Below are positions 43,891 to 52,744 of a stretch of DNA of 54,933 nucleotides, piece by piece. Every line of letters begins with the position of its first letter. Positions within the stretch are counted from its first letter, which is position 1. Below the pieces are notes generated by a model that did not search any database, was not told the DNA's origin, and saw only the letters and a list, made by a program, of their open reading frames with translations. Source of the DNA: a bacterium (GTDB lineage Bacteria; JAGOBX01); the NCBI GenBank assembly GCA_029551925.1, contig JAKPEO010000046.1:1-54933 (forward strand), written 5' to 3'. A program made the position numbers and the translations under genes.

Positions 43891-46800
43891 TTATTCTAAA
43901 TTTTTTATAAGTATCGAATAATCATCTTCTGTTACCCACCCACTATTGTTGATATCGCCTTTAAGCGGCGAGTCAACTTGCTTGCCAAAATAATACATTA
44001 AAATTCCTAAATCTTCAATTGTAATTTTACCTGATTGATTTAAGTCGCCGCCTAATAAAATTATAGTCGGAAGATTGATTACATCAGTATCAACATAAAT
44101 TGTATTTTGATGAGGAATATATGCTAATTGCTCGATTTTTAAAATGTATGTATCATAAAAAGTAGGATTAAATAAAAAAACGCCAGTTGTATCGGAAATT
44201 GTTATTTGGGTATCTGAATTTAAAATTAAATATACTGTGCAAGTATGGTCTGTTTTGCCTTCTAAAAATATTTTGCCAGTTAAAATTATTTTTGGAATAA
44301 TTGTATCATAACCAATAGAATTTAATATAGTATCCAGAATTTTACGATTCGCTGATAATGAAATAATTGCATTAGTGTCAATATAAAAATCTATTGTATC
44401 ACCGATATTGGCGTTATTGACTAATTTATAAACAACAAAAATATCAGTATCAGCAAATTGCGGAATAGTAATATTTAATGTCATTGTTACAGTATTTGCT
44501 GATAATGTTTTTGAATCAAGCAAATTATCAGCGCTGCTGAATGTGTCATTATTATTAGCGTCGCTAAATACCTGTAAGTATGAGATATTAGCAGTATTAG
44601 TTGGCGTAGTTAATGTTATAGTATCGATAGTTTGTGCCAAAAAATGATTATTGATAATTCGTATATGCAATATCAAACCAGTATCATTTATCTCTTTGCA
44701 GCCTACCGGCTGAGTAATAAAAGTAAATATATTTCTGACAGGTATAGTATCTTGAAGCGTATTATTATTTTTTAAATCAGTATATGTTATTATTATCGTA
44801 TCATTCTCAATAATTTGCAGTTTGCTGTCATTACTTACAGCAGCGTTATTGTATTCTGTTGAGATAATCGTATCCGAATAGAAAAAAATAGATGTTTCTG
44901 TTAATTGAGAGAACTTAAAATATTCAGAATCATTAGTTAATATTGTTTTTATATTTATCCAAAACGAATCGATGTGATAGCGCGATTGCACTGCGTCAGT
45001 ATCAATAATTACTGCGCTTATAGTATCGTAAGTATAAATGGTATCTGGTTTCTGCTGGAAAATTGCTGAACTATAATAATCTGTACCGCCCTCCAAATTA
45101 AGTTTTTTTATATAATAATTGTATGATGTTCCGATAGGTATTGCAGCGAATCGTAAATTTGAATAATATTTGGTATTTTGCTGATTCGGATAATCTAACC
45201 ATAAATATAATTTTTTGTTTATATAATTCGTGTCAGCAATAGAAATATTAGTAAATAAATATTGCGTGTCCGGCTTGAGAAATGCGCGCTGCTGCCAATT
45301 ATTATTTTCGCCGGTGTCAATGCCCAATTTATTTTGATATAGCGATATTCCGCTACCGCCGGTAAATGTATCTGCATATATCCCTAAATTAAAATTAGCG
45401 TTCGCCAAAATATTTATTGGATAATAATTTGTATTAGCGTAAATTATCGGATTTAAAATACTATTTGGATTGCCTGTATCGAAATAAATTGTATCTGTAG
45501 CAGTATTGATTTCAGCGTAGAATGTGCAGGGATAATCATTGAATAGCCGAGCATTATTTGATTGTGTGCTTGATTTGACAATCATATCGATTCGCCATTT
45601 TGATGAAGCGGCGAATTCTGCAAATTTTGACGGCTTGAAGACTAATTTAAAATTCGGGGCAAACGAATTAGGTCGGACTTTTACATCGTCAATATAAACA
45701 TTTTCAAAATGATTTTTATTATCAGATGTCATATTAAATAAAATCGTGTTCACGCCTGAATTTAGATTTATTGTAGTTGTCCAGAATCCGCTTTGATTAC
45801 CGGATACTGGGAATCCTGCGGCATTCACTCCATTAACTTTTACCCAAAATCTGTCTTTGTTATTTTCAGAAACTAGCCACCACCTAAAAGTCAAAACAGA
45901 AGTGGAATTGTATCTTGTAATAACTTGTAAAGTATCGTTAATATTTGCGCCAGTAGTGGATTTCGCTGAATACGGCGGCGATGTATACCGAGTATCTGCT
46001 AAAAAAAAGTTGTTTGTTGACCAGTTGCTATTTGGCGTGACTGAAACATTGAAATTATTATCATACGGATAAGGGTCAAAAAATGTGCAGTTATTAGTAT
46101 CAATAGCCCAAAATGTATTGCCGACAGGCGCAACTAATGAAAAATTATTAGTTGATTTTTGCCATTTATACACAGCATAATATTTTTCAGACGGCGTAGA
46201 ATTTATGGATGCATAATCAGTATTATAAATATGAATTTCAATTTCTGAAATATCGGGCCAGCCGTCTTCGTCAGTAATTACAGCAGCAAGCGTCATTGTA
46301 TCATTCGGCGTAAGAGTATTTGTTAATGTTGTAGTAGAGCCATTGTCATCCGAGTATAATGTAATTGAACGAATATATGGGTCTGCCGCTGAATTAGTAA
46401 AACCTTGTAGAGATATGTTAGATACTATCGGAGAAATTATAGCGGTATCTAATTGTAAGTATAATTGCGAATTAAATGTTTGCGCGAAAGTATTAGGATA
46501 ATCTAAATACGGATAGATTTCTAAATTTACGCCTGTTTCAGATGTTGGCAATATTGATAGAACATTAGAATATGTCGTTGTTATTGATGTGTCTGCTGTA
46601 TGGTCAGTAGAAATTTTATAAGTAAGCGGATTGCCGGAATTAATGTTTATTCCTCCGCCGCTACTGGTAAAATTATCAGCTCTTATTGATAAATTTAAAT
46701 GAGCATTGACAATTAGATTAAATGCTATCGCGCCGTTGTATGGATATTGCAATTTATTATTTAGCGATTGCGGAGCGCCAATATTAAATACGGCAATAGT

Positions 46801-49800
46801 ATCATTTATTATTATTTCAGCATAAATTGTATCGCCGACTGTTAAATTTTGCGAATAAGTATAGCCGTCCGGCGAATGAGAATATGCTTTGACTGCAATA
46901 CGCCAAGAATTAGCACCCCGATAATTTATTGTTTTTGCCGGTGTGAATACTAATTTGAATAACTGACTGTCAGAACTTATAGAATTTACAGGCGGAGCGG
47001 TAGAATATATTGTATCGATGCTCCAATTATCAGTTAATGAAATTACTTTCCGTGCGGCGCCGTCAATGTAATACATAAATATTGCAGATGATGCAGTATT
47101 ATTCGTTTCTGAATCAGCCGCGCTCGAATCCCAAATATATACAAATACCGTGTCAATATCAATAATTCCGTCGAACTCTCGAATTTCAAATGTTAATGTC
47201 ATTTCATTATTTGGCGTGAGAATATTTGAAATTGCTGTTGTGCCGCCATTGTCATCAGAATAAAGAATTGGCCGCGAGATAAGCGGCTGGCTGCCAGCGT
47301 TAGTAGCTGCGCTTATAAGCGCAGTATCAACCGCATAATAATTTGCGCTCGATTGCGGAGCAATAGATAAATACAAAGTCCCGTTATATGTTGTTTGCGT
47401 GTCATAATTATAATCTAACCATAAATAAAGTTGCTGCGTCTCGCCTGTTTCTGATGTTGCTGTTTGATTTTGTTTATGTGCGCTGTATGAATTTGTTATA
47501 GGAGTAGATAAATTTACATTATTTAGATGATATCCGGTAAAATTATTTTGAGAGACCAATATTCCGCCACCGCCTGTGAAATTATCAGATTTATAAAAAA
47601 TATCATAATTGCCATTTGAAATGACATAGTATCTTAAATAACTATTAGGCGTTTGCAGCGCGTTATTTTGAGTATTTGGATTGTTCGTTGGAAATATTCC
47701 GATTGTGTCAATAAAATTTAGTTGACAGTAAAATGCCGATTTAACAGAGATAAATGACGCGGCATTTTCTGATTGCGTGCGCGATTCTACTACTGGCATA
47801 ATTATCCAATTGAATTGCGTGTCGTATTTTGCCGTGCTTCCTACGCGTAATGCTAAACTTATTTCAACAGATGCAGTATCGCCGCTCCCAGCATGCGCAT
47901 AGCAGCTGTCAATATTTATTTGCCAAGTAGAATTTAATGGACCAATTAATGTCCAAGAGTCATTATTAGCAGTCCAGCGAAATGTAGAATGCAGCGCAGG
48001 AGTATCTTGCGCTAAATATGTGCAGCTATTATGATAAATATAAAATGTGATTGTATCAATATCATCAAAACCATTGTCAATTTCTTGAACGCGGATTTTT
48101 ATGAACATATTAGTATTCGGCAGTAATGTGTTGGTTTCATTATTATTACTGTCATATAATTTTATTTCTAAAATTCGCGGATCGTCAAGTCCGCCGATTG
48201 TCGCGCCGCTTAAATATATTGTTTCGCTTGATGAAACGCCGCTGTCATCATTATTTACAATAGCAATTAATAATTCGCCATTATAAGTTTGACCATTTGT
48301 CTCGCCGTAATTAAGCCATAAATATAAATTAGTGTCTATGCCGTTATACGATGTGGGATTTAAAATTGGCGAGATTAATTTATTGTAAGTAGTAATGCTG
48401 TCAGCAGTAGTTGTGTCATTAACAAAATTATAATTGAATACGGCATTTGAATCTACAAATAAAATTTCAGAATCAGCGACAAAATTTGTTGATTTTAATA
48501 TAACAGCAAATGAATCATTTGCGATTATATTAATATCAAAAGCGCCTGCTGATGGATTTATTAAACGATTGAATATTGTCCCGGTATCATTTTTAAAGAA
48601 TATACCGTTATTATTTGGAGAAATTTTTAGTTCGCTATAAAATGCGCACGCAACATTTAAAGTATCTGAAAAAACTTGTTCACCTGGATAATAAGAAGAT
48701 GCCGAAACTAAAATTCGCCAATCTTTATTATTAGTATATTTTATAATTTTAGACGGAATAAATACTATTTTTAAATACTGCGTGTCAAATGATTGATTAT
48801 TCATACCTGGCGTTTGAGAATTGCTGTAATCAATTTGCCAATTTTGATTATTATTTGCAAAAAATATACTGTCATTGCTTGCGTGCCAATATATTGTTAT
48901 TTTATATCTATCAGTGTCATTATCATCAGATGTAAAACTATTATGAAAAATTTTTATTGTTACAGTGTCTATATCGTAAAATTTATCTTTATCTGATAAT
49001 GGTATTAGCAAGGTCATTTTGCTGTTCGGCGTAAGCGTGTCTGTTTGAGTATTTGTATCAGCGCCTGCAAATAATTTGATTTCGCCGATGGTCGGATTAC
49101 TGCCTTCGTTTGTAGCGCCCTGTAAAATTAATGTATCCGCTGAATTTATTGTGGCCGTATAATATGGAGTAATAGAAAAATTTATTAATGATTGATATAT
49201 TTTTTGCGATTGATACGGATAAGTAAACCATAGATATATAGATTTATTTAAAATTGTATCGTTCAGATAATTTGCCGAAGAATCAATTAAAATTAAAGTA
49301 TTAGGCTGATTGATTGGTATTGCAGCTGCAGTGTTATTTGTAAAATTGACAAATAAATAACTGTCATTTGATAGATTTAGTTCGCCGCTCGGGGAAATGC
49401 TGAAATTTTGAGATCTTGCATAGAGTTTGTATGGGCCATTGGTTAAAATATTATAAACGATTATTCCGGTTTCCGGCGAGATTATATTTTTATATTGCGC
49501 GTTTGGATTGCCAGTATCAAAAATAATAGTATCGTGTGTTATAAGTTTTTGAAATTCGCTATAAAATGCGCAGCTGACATTAATTGAATCTGTTATTGTT
49601 TGACTTTGATTTTGGGATTCTACTTTGATATTAATAGTCCAAACTGGTTGAGTTTCAAATAACGCTGATTTACTCGGAGTAAATGCTAATCGCATTAATT
49701 GCGCAGTATATGTGTCATTCGCAGTGCCCGGCGAACTGCAAGAATTAAAATTGATCTGCCACTGTAATGTGTCAGATAAAAGCCAAGTATCCTGCGCTTC

Positions 49801-51267
49801 TATCCATTTTATTGTTATATGATTTGTTTCATTATCAGAAGCGGATAAATTGCTTGTTCTTGAATTGTAAATTGTAATTGTAATAGTATCAATATCAGAA
49901 AAACCGTCGTTATCTTCTACATTGAAATCTAAAAACATTTGACTGTTCGGAGTTAATTCAGTTGTCGTTATACCGCCGCTGGTTTTTAGTTGAATATTTG
50001 AGATTATCGGATTACGCCGCCATAACCGAGTATATTGCGCTGTCAGCGGAAAATTCCATTTCATCCATTCATTGTCAATAACAGTATTATTATGCGTATC
50101 GCCAAAGACATAAAATGCAAATTCATAATTATTTATGTCTCCTGTATTGCCGTTCATTAAAAAAAATTTACAGCGATTTGGATTAGTGCCTATACAGCAA
50201 ACATCTTTTTCTACATTTAGGCCAAATATGCCATTTGTATAATAATCAGATTTTATCAATACTGCTCGACCGTAATTGCTAGGTGAATGCATTGAAATCC
50301 AGTATGGTTTATTAAATAATGTTGAAGTGCTGGCTAATACATTTATATAGTCGGTATCATTTTTATATGTTATATTTGGTAGATTGTCTGAATATAACGA
50401 ATATTTCCAATAAGTATCGCCGGCGCCGTCATAATCTACTGTGCTAATTGGGCCATTCGCTACGCGTGCTGAATCTTCAACAAAAAAATAAGGATAATTA
50501 TTATAGATTTTCCATTTTCTTGTTAATTTTACACGCGGCGGCGATACAGCATTATTAAAATCAATATCCGTTCCGATTAATGTTAATTTTACAGGACCGG
50601 TTCTGTGAGCGCGAAACCATTGTGTATCGTGCTGTAAGCCCCACCAACTTCCTTCTTGTATTTCATACATACCTTCGTTTCGCCAAATATTACTGCCAGT
50701 ACCGCCTTGTGTGAGATTTGGCGAACTTTTAGTGCGTTCAATTATTGTACTCGCTACCGCAGTGTCTAAAACTATGATACGAACAAATGTATTTTGTAAT
50801 GTATCACTTCGTATTGCAGATGTTATACTTAAATCTGTCGTATAACTTTCCTGACCTTTGATACCGCTTGATAATAAATCAAAATACAAATAATATGTGA
50901 CTGTCGTATTCGTCGCATCATTCAAATCAGCAGTATGTATTTGAAAAATTAATAGACAGGTGTCATTTGTATTAGACCATTCTTCTGTTTGTAACGGTAA
51001 TTTTGTTATGCCGTCGTTGCGAGTGATGCGCAAACTCGAACTGTCGATATTTGTAAAATTATAATCTTGAAAATTTATAATTTTTTCAATTGGGATTCCG
51101 GCATAATTTAATGATGTTGTGTTGGTCGGTTTTGTAATTTGTATTCCTATTCTATATGGTAAGGTGTCGTGTACCCAACCGCTCGCTTCAATATTAGAAA
51201 AATTAAAAAATAATATTATTATTCCTATAAAGAAAAGTCTGATGATTTTTTTTTTTAAAAAATCCAT
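43891..51267 (-). CDS. Giant secreted protein of five 300-residue repeats with dockerin-like C-terminus
   Basis: A 2458-residue exported protein. A signal peptide (1-28) precedes an N-terminal beta domain resembling DUF2341 (WVHDTLPYRIGIQITKP) and a region of about 270 residues. Five repeats follow, with the marker LTPNsxMtl...DIDTi near residues 441, 747, 1052, 1352 and 1654; in DNA they recur every 900-920 bp from about 50000 to 45060. Each ends with a FYSE.. block and an IxFDTGNPN-like block. The fifth repeat holds an extra inserted domain. The C-terminus repeats the tail of the neighbouring giant, a dockerin-like pair GDLNQSGKITIEDLG and GDINNSGWVTEDDYS. Promoter 51307-51335 and AGGG at 51277-51280 support the start. 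It is probably a cell-surface or S-layer-associated adhesin. Confidence 0.8.
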   Translation of the reverse strand: MDFLKKKIIRLFFIGIIILFFNFSNIEASGWVHDTLPYRIGIQITKPTNTTSLNYAGIPIEKIINFQDYNFTNIDSSSLRITRNDGITKLPLQTEEWSNTNDTCLLIFQIHTADLNDATNTTVTYYLYFDLLSSGIKGQESYTTDLSITSAIRSDTLQNTFVRIIVLDTAVASTIIERTKSSPNLTQGGTGSNIWRNEGMYEIQEGSWWGLQHDTQWFRAHRTGPVKLTLIGTDIDFNNAVSPPRVKLTRKWKIYNNYPYFFVEDSARVANGPISTVDYDGAGDTYWKYSLYSDNLPNITYKNDTDYINVLASTSTLFNKPYWISMHSPSNYGRAVLIKSDYYTNGIFGLNVEKDVCCIGTNPNRCKFFLMNGNTGDINNYEFAFYVFGDTHNNTVIDNEWMKWNFPLTAQYTRLWRRNPIISNIQLKTSGGITTTELTPNSQMFLDFNVEDNDGFSDIDTITITIYNSRTSNLSASDNETNHITIKWIEAQDTWLLSDTLQWQINFNSCSSPGTANDTYTAQLMRLAFTPSKSALFETQPVWTINIKVESQNQSQTITDSINVSCAFYSEFQKLITHDTIIFDTGNPNAQYKNIISPETGIIVYNILTNGPYKLYARSQNFSISPSGELNLSNDSYLFVNFTNNTAAAIPINQPNTLILIDSSANYLNDTILNKSIYLWFTYPYQSQKIYQSLINFSITPYYTATINSADTLILQGATNEGSNPTIGEIKLFAGADTNTQTDTLTPNSKMTLLIPLSDKDKFYDIDTVTIKIFHNSFTSDDNDTDRYKITIYWHASNDSIFFANNNQNWQIDYSNSQTPGMNNQSFDTQYLKIVFIPSKIIKYTNNKDWRILVSASSYYPGEQVFSDTLNVACAFYSELKISPNNNGIFFKNDTGTIFNRLINPSAGAFDINIIANDSFAVILKSTNFVADSEILFVDSNAVFNYNFVNDTTTADSITTYNKLISPILNPTSYNGIDTNLYLWLNYGETNGQTYNGELLIAIVNNDDSGVSSSETIYLSGATIGGLDDPRILEIKLYDSNNNETNTLLPNTNMFIKIRVQEIDNGFDDIDTITFYIYHNSCTYLAQDTPALHSTFRWTANNDSWTLIGPLNSTWQINIDSCYAHAGSGDTASVEISLALRVGSTAKYDTQFNWIIMPVVESRTQSENAASFISVKSAFYCQLNFIDTIGIFPTNNPNTQNNALQTPNSYLRYYVISNGNYDIFYKSDNFTGGGGILVSQNNFTGYHLNNVNLSTPITNSYSAHKQNQTATSETGETQQLYLWLDYNYDTQTTYNGTLYLSIAPQSSANYYAVDTALISAATNAGSQPLISRPILYSDDNGGTTAISNILTPNNEMTLTFEIREFDGIIDIDTVFVYIWDSSAADSETNNTASSAIFMYYIDGAARKVISLTDNWSIDTIYSTAPPVNSISSDSQLFKLVFTPAKTINYRGANSWRIAVKAYSHSPDGYTYSQNLTVGDTIYAEIIINDTIAVFNIGAPQSLNNKLQYPYNGAIAFNLIVNAHLNLSIRADNFTSSGGGININSGNPLTYKISTDHTADTSITTTYSNVLSILPTSETGVNLEIYPYLDYPNTFAQTFNSQLYLQLDTAIISPIVSNISLQGFTNSAADPYIRSITLYSDDNGSTTTLTNTLTPNDTMTLAAVITDEDGWPDISEIEIHIYNTDYASINSTPSEKYYAVYKWQKSTNNFSLVAPVGNTFWAIDTNNCTFFDPYPYDNNFNVSVTPNSNWSTNNFFLADTRYTSPPYSAKSTTGANINDTLQVITRYNSTSVLTFRWWLVSENNKDRFWVKVNGVNAAGFPVSGNQSGFWTTTINLNSGVNTILFNMTSDNKNHFENVYIDDVKVRPNSFAPNFKLVFKPSKFAEFAASSKWRIDMIVKSSTQSNNARLFNDYPCTFYAEINTATDTIYFDTGNPNSILNPIIYANTNYYPINILANANFNLGIYADTFTGGSGISLYQNKLGIDTGENNNWQQRAFLKPDTQYLFTNISIADTNYINKKLYLWLDYPNQQNTKYYSNLRFAAIPIGTSYNYYIKKLNLEGGTDYYSSAIFQQKPDTIYTYDTISAVIIDTDAVQSRYHIDSFWINIKTILTNDSEYFKFSQLTETSIFFYSDTIISTEYNNAAVSNDSKLQIIENDTIIITYTDLKNNNTLQDTIPVRNIFTFITQPVGCKEINDTGLILHIRIINNHFLAQTIDTITLTTPTNTANISYLQVFSDANNNDTFSSADNLLDSKTLSANTVTMTLNITIPQFADTDIFVVYKLVNNANIGDTIDFYIDTNAIISLSANRKILDTILNSIGYDTIIPKIILTGKIFLEGKTDHTCTVYLILNSDTQITISDTTGVFLFNPTFYDTYILKIEQLAYIPHQNTIYVDTDVINLPTIILLGGDLNQSGKITIEDLGILMYYFGKQVDSPLKGDINNSGWVTEDDYSILIKNLE
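45060..50000 (-). repeat. Five tandem protein-coding repeats of about 910 bp
   Basis: The motif encoding LTPN appears on the minus strand near 49945, 49025, 48110, 47210 and 46305, a steady 900-920 bp spacing. Repeats have diverged strongly at DNA level but keep the same order of blocks in protein, pointing to old internal duplications. The fifth is longer because of an inserted domain at about 45660-46080. Confidence 0.7.
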
Positions 51268-51306
51268 TAAAATTTTCCCTGAAAATATATATTTTACAGC
51301 CGTTTT

Positions 51307-51335
51307 ATTATACTACTATAATCTATAACTTTCAA
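51307..51335 (-). promoter_or_regulatory. Sigma70-type promoter of the giant-protein operon
   Basis: On the minus strand TTGAAA (51330-51335) and a perfect TATAAT (51307-51312) are 17 bases apart, about 40 bases upstream of the ATG at 51267. It probably drives both giant genes, nearly 15 kb. Confidence 0.6.
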
Positions 51336-51448
51336 TGCTTTTTTAAAAAAAGATAATGCTGACGCAGTCATAATTATAGCTGATAAAGAAATATAAAAAA
51401 ACACAGCATACAATTCAATAAATAATAGTCGCAAAAGTAAACTTGCTG

Positions 51449-51503
51449 CTTTGCAGTGAAAATAAAATTCACCGCAAAGGCGCAAAAAACACCACGGAAA
51501 AAA
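51449..51503. repeat. Hairpin with a degenerate CCGCAAAGGCGCAAA / ACCACGGA motif
   Basis: CTTTGC-A-GTGAA (51449-51460) pairs with TTCAC-C-GCAAAG (51468-51479) with one mismatch and a 7-base loop. The right arm starts the string ACCGCAAAGGCGCAAA (51471-51486), followed by ACCACGGAAAAA (51491-51502). Such loosely periodic ACCGCAAAGGCGCAAAG and ACCACGGA strings are, from memory, common intergenic sequences in many environmental bacteria. I cannot check this here. Confidence 0.45.
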
Positions 51504-51601
51504 TAAAAAAACTTAACAATAAATCTAGCCAAAAGAATAAATAAAATATTTTTAACAAATGAATGAATATTGAATAAATGAGATATTTATATTAAATTGT
51601 A

Positions 51602-51622
51602 TGTCGGGCATTTTGCCTGACA
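51602..51622. repeat. Small hairpin TGTCGGGC / GCCTGACA
   Basis: TGTCGGGC (51602-51609) and GCCTGACA (51615-51622) form an 8-bp stem with one wobble and a 5-base loop ATTTT. The octamer CGGGCATT inside it (51605-51612) recurs at 51655-51662, touching the long palindrome. This suggests a composite element of two related parts. Confidence 0.45.
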
Positions 51623-51659
51623 AATATTATACTATGCAATTGCGAAACATACATCGGGC

Positions 51660-51724
51660 ATTGTAATCGTTGATTTTACAGCGGCGTAAAAAACAGCCGC
51701 TGATTAAAAATCAACGATTATAAT
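51660..51724. repeat. Long palindrome (18-bp arms with a second inner stem)
   Basis: Arms 51660-51677 and 51707-51724 pair over 18 positions with one wobble (core TAATCGTTGATTTT / AAAATCAACGATTA). An inner stem AGCGGC (51680-51685) / GCCGCT (51696-51701) closes a 10-base A-rich loop. It lies 7 bp beyond the stop of the PorV-like gene. No T-run follows on the minus strand, so it is not a normal terminator; it could be a miniature mobile element, a Rho-context RNA stabiliser or a protein-binding site. Confidence 0.65.
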
Positions 51725-51731
51725 ATGTAAT

Positions 51732-52658
51732 TTAGAATTCATAATTTATTGAAAATCTATGCACATCGCCGAAATTGTCTTTTGGCTCAAAAGCATAATC
51801 TAATTTTAATTTTTGGATTTTTACGCCTGCGCCAAACGATAATCCGTGATTTGATAAATCATCATCAGAATTCCAGCCCGCGCGCAGCGCTAATGCCTCG
51901 CTGATAAAATATTCAGCGCCTAAACGCAAAGATAAATCGTCGTCATTAGGTTTGATTAAATCCATAGATAATATGATATTTGGAATTTTATAGCCAATGC
52001 CAGCGCGGTATATAATCGGCAAACTTTCTTTTTTTTCAATAAATTTTAGTTTTGTCCCGAAATTTTGGATAGACAAGCCAAGTTTTAAATCTTCTTCAAT
52101 AAAACTTGTCAATAGCCCTAAATCTAATGCTACTGCATCAGCTTTATAACCTGCGATTTCTTGCTTTATTAATTTACCGGTTGCGCCAAAAGAAAGCGTA
52201 TTATGTAGTTTTTTAGCGAAACTTAATGATAATGCCATATCAGTAGCAGTCCAGATGCCGTCAGTTCCGCCATAAGCGCCGCTTGTTGTTTCTAATGTCC
52301 GCGCCTCATTGCCAGCATCAAGAATATTCGCGCTTAATGCCAATACATTTTCTTGCGGCAATTTAATAGCAATGCCGATAAATTCTTGATTAATATCGAG
52401 CAGCCAACTATTATGTTGAAATCCGACGGATAATTTTTTTATTTCAGTCAATCCAGCGGGATTATAATATGCCGCAAAAATATCGTTTGCTAATGCTGTA
52501 TAAGCGCCAGCCATACCTGCTGCTCGCGCGCCAACAGGTATTTTTAAAAATGCCGCGCTGTTTTTGCCGGCATTAGCATTTATAGCAAATACCGCAAAAC
52601 TATTTATAAAAAAGCAAAAACTAAAAATCGCAATAAAATAAAATAATTTTTTTTTCAT
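51732..52658 (-). CDS. PorV/PorQ family outer-membrane protein
   Basis: A 308-residue outer-membrane beta-barrel protein with a signal peptide (1-25). SAAFLKIPVGARAAGMAGAY and NDIFAAYYNPAGL are hallmarks of the PorV/PorQ (UPF0164) family, shared with FadL-type barrels. In Bacteroidetes, PorV shuttles type IX secretion cargo to the attachment complex. Repeating beta strands run to the C-terminal RFSINYEF, which ends in an aromatic residue as barrels do. It follows an Ig-repeat gene with a T9SS-like C-terminal domain and has its own promoter at 52690-52718. AAGGTG lies about 7 bases before the ATG. Confidence 0.88.
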   Translation of the reverse strand: MKKKLFYFIAIFSFCFFINSFAVFAINANAGKNSAAFLKIPVGARAAGMAGAYTALANDIFAAYYNPAGLTEIKKLSVGFQHNSWLLDINQEFIGIAIKLPQENVLALSANILDAGNEARTLETTSGAYGGTDGIWTATDMALSLSFAKKLHNTLSFGATGKLIKQEIAGYKADAVALDLGLLTSFIEEDLKLGLSIQNFGTKLKFIEKKESLPIIYRAGIGYKIPNIILSMDLIKPNDDDLSLRLGAEYFISEALALRAGWNSDDDLSNHGLSFGAGVKIQKLKLDYAFEPKDNFGDVHRFSINYEF

Positions 52659-52689
52659 AAACGCACCTTAATTTTTTTAAAATCAAAAT

Positions 52690-52718
52690 ATTATAAAATC
52701 TTAATAAGATTTTGTCTA
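52690..52718 (-). promoter_or_regulatory. Sigma70-type promoter of the PorV-like gene with a central palindrome
   Basis: On the minus strand TAGACA (52713-52718) and TATAAT (52690-52695) are 17 bases apart. The spacer is almost entirely a near-perfect palindrome, AAAATCTTAATAAGATTTT at 52695-52713 (nine paired bases on each side of one central base), well placed to be an operator. Confidence 0.55.
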
Positions 52719-52744
52719 TCGTTAAATTTAATATTTTTATCGCG

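Larger units (their letters stand above)
51268..51731. other. Intergenic region with promoter, hairpins and a long palindrome
   Basis: These 464 bases lie between the PorV-like gene and the first giant gene, both on the minus strand. No convincing gene is present; a 63-codon minus frame overlaps the promoter and looks accidental. The region holds, from the giant gene outward, a sigma70 promoter (51307-51335), an imperfect hairpin with a CCGCAAAGGCGCAAA-type motif (51449-51503), a small hairpin (51602-51622) and a long palindrome (51660-51724). Confidence 0.6.

Noticed and set aside
36550-51267. Numerous plus-strand open frames of 60-110 codons opposite the two giant genes
   Set aside because: They follow the codon periodicity of the minus-strand genes, lack ribosome-binding sites and show no protein family pattern.
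51294-51485. A 63-codon minus-strand open frame between the PorV-like and first giant genes
   Set aside because: It covers the predicted promoter (51307-51335) and a hairpin, has no ribosome-binding site, and its composition looks like chance hydrophobic translation of AT-rich DNA.
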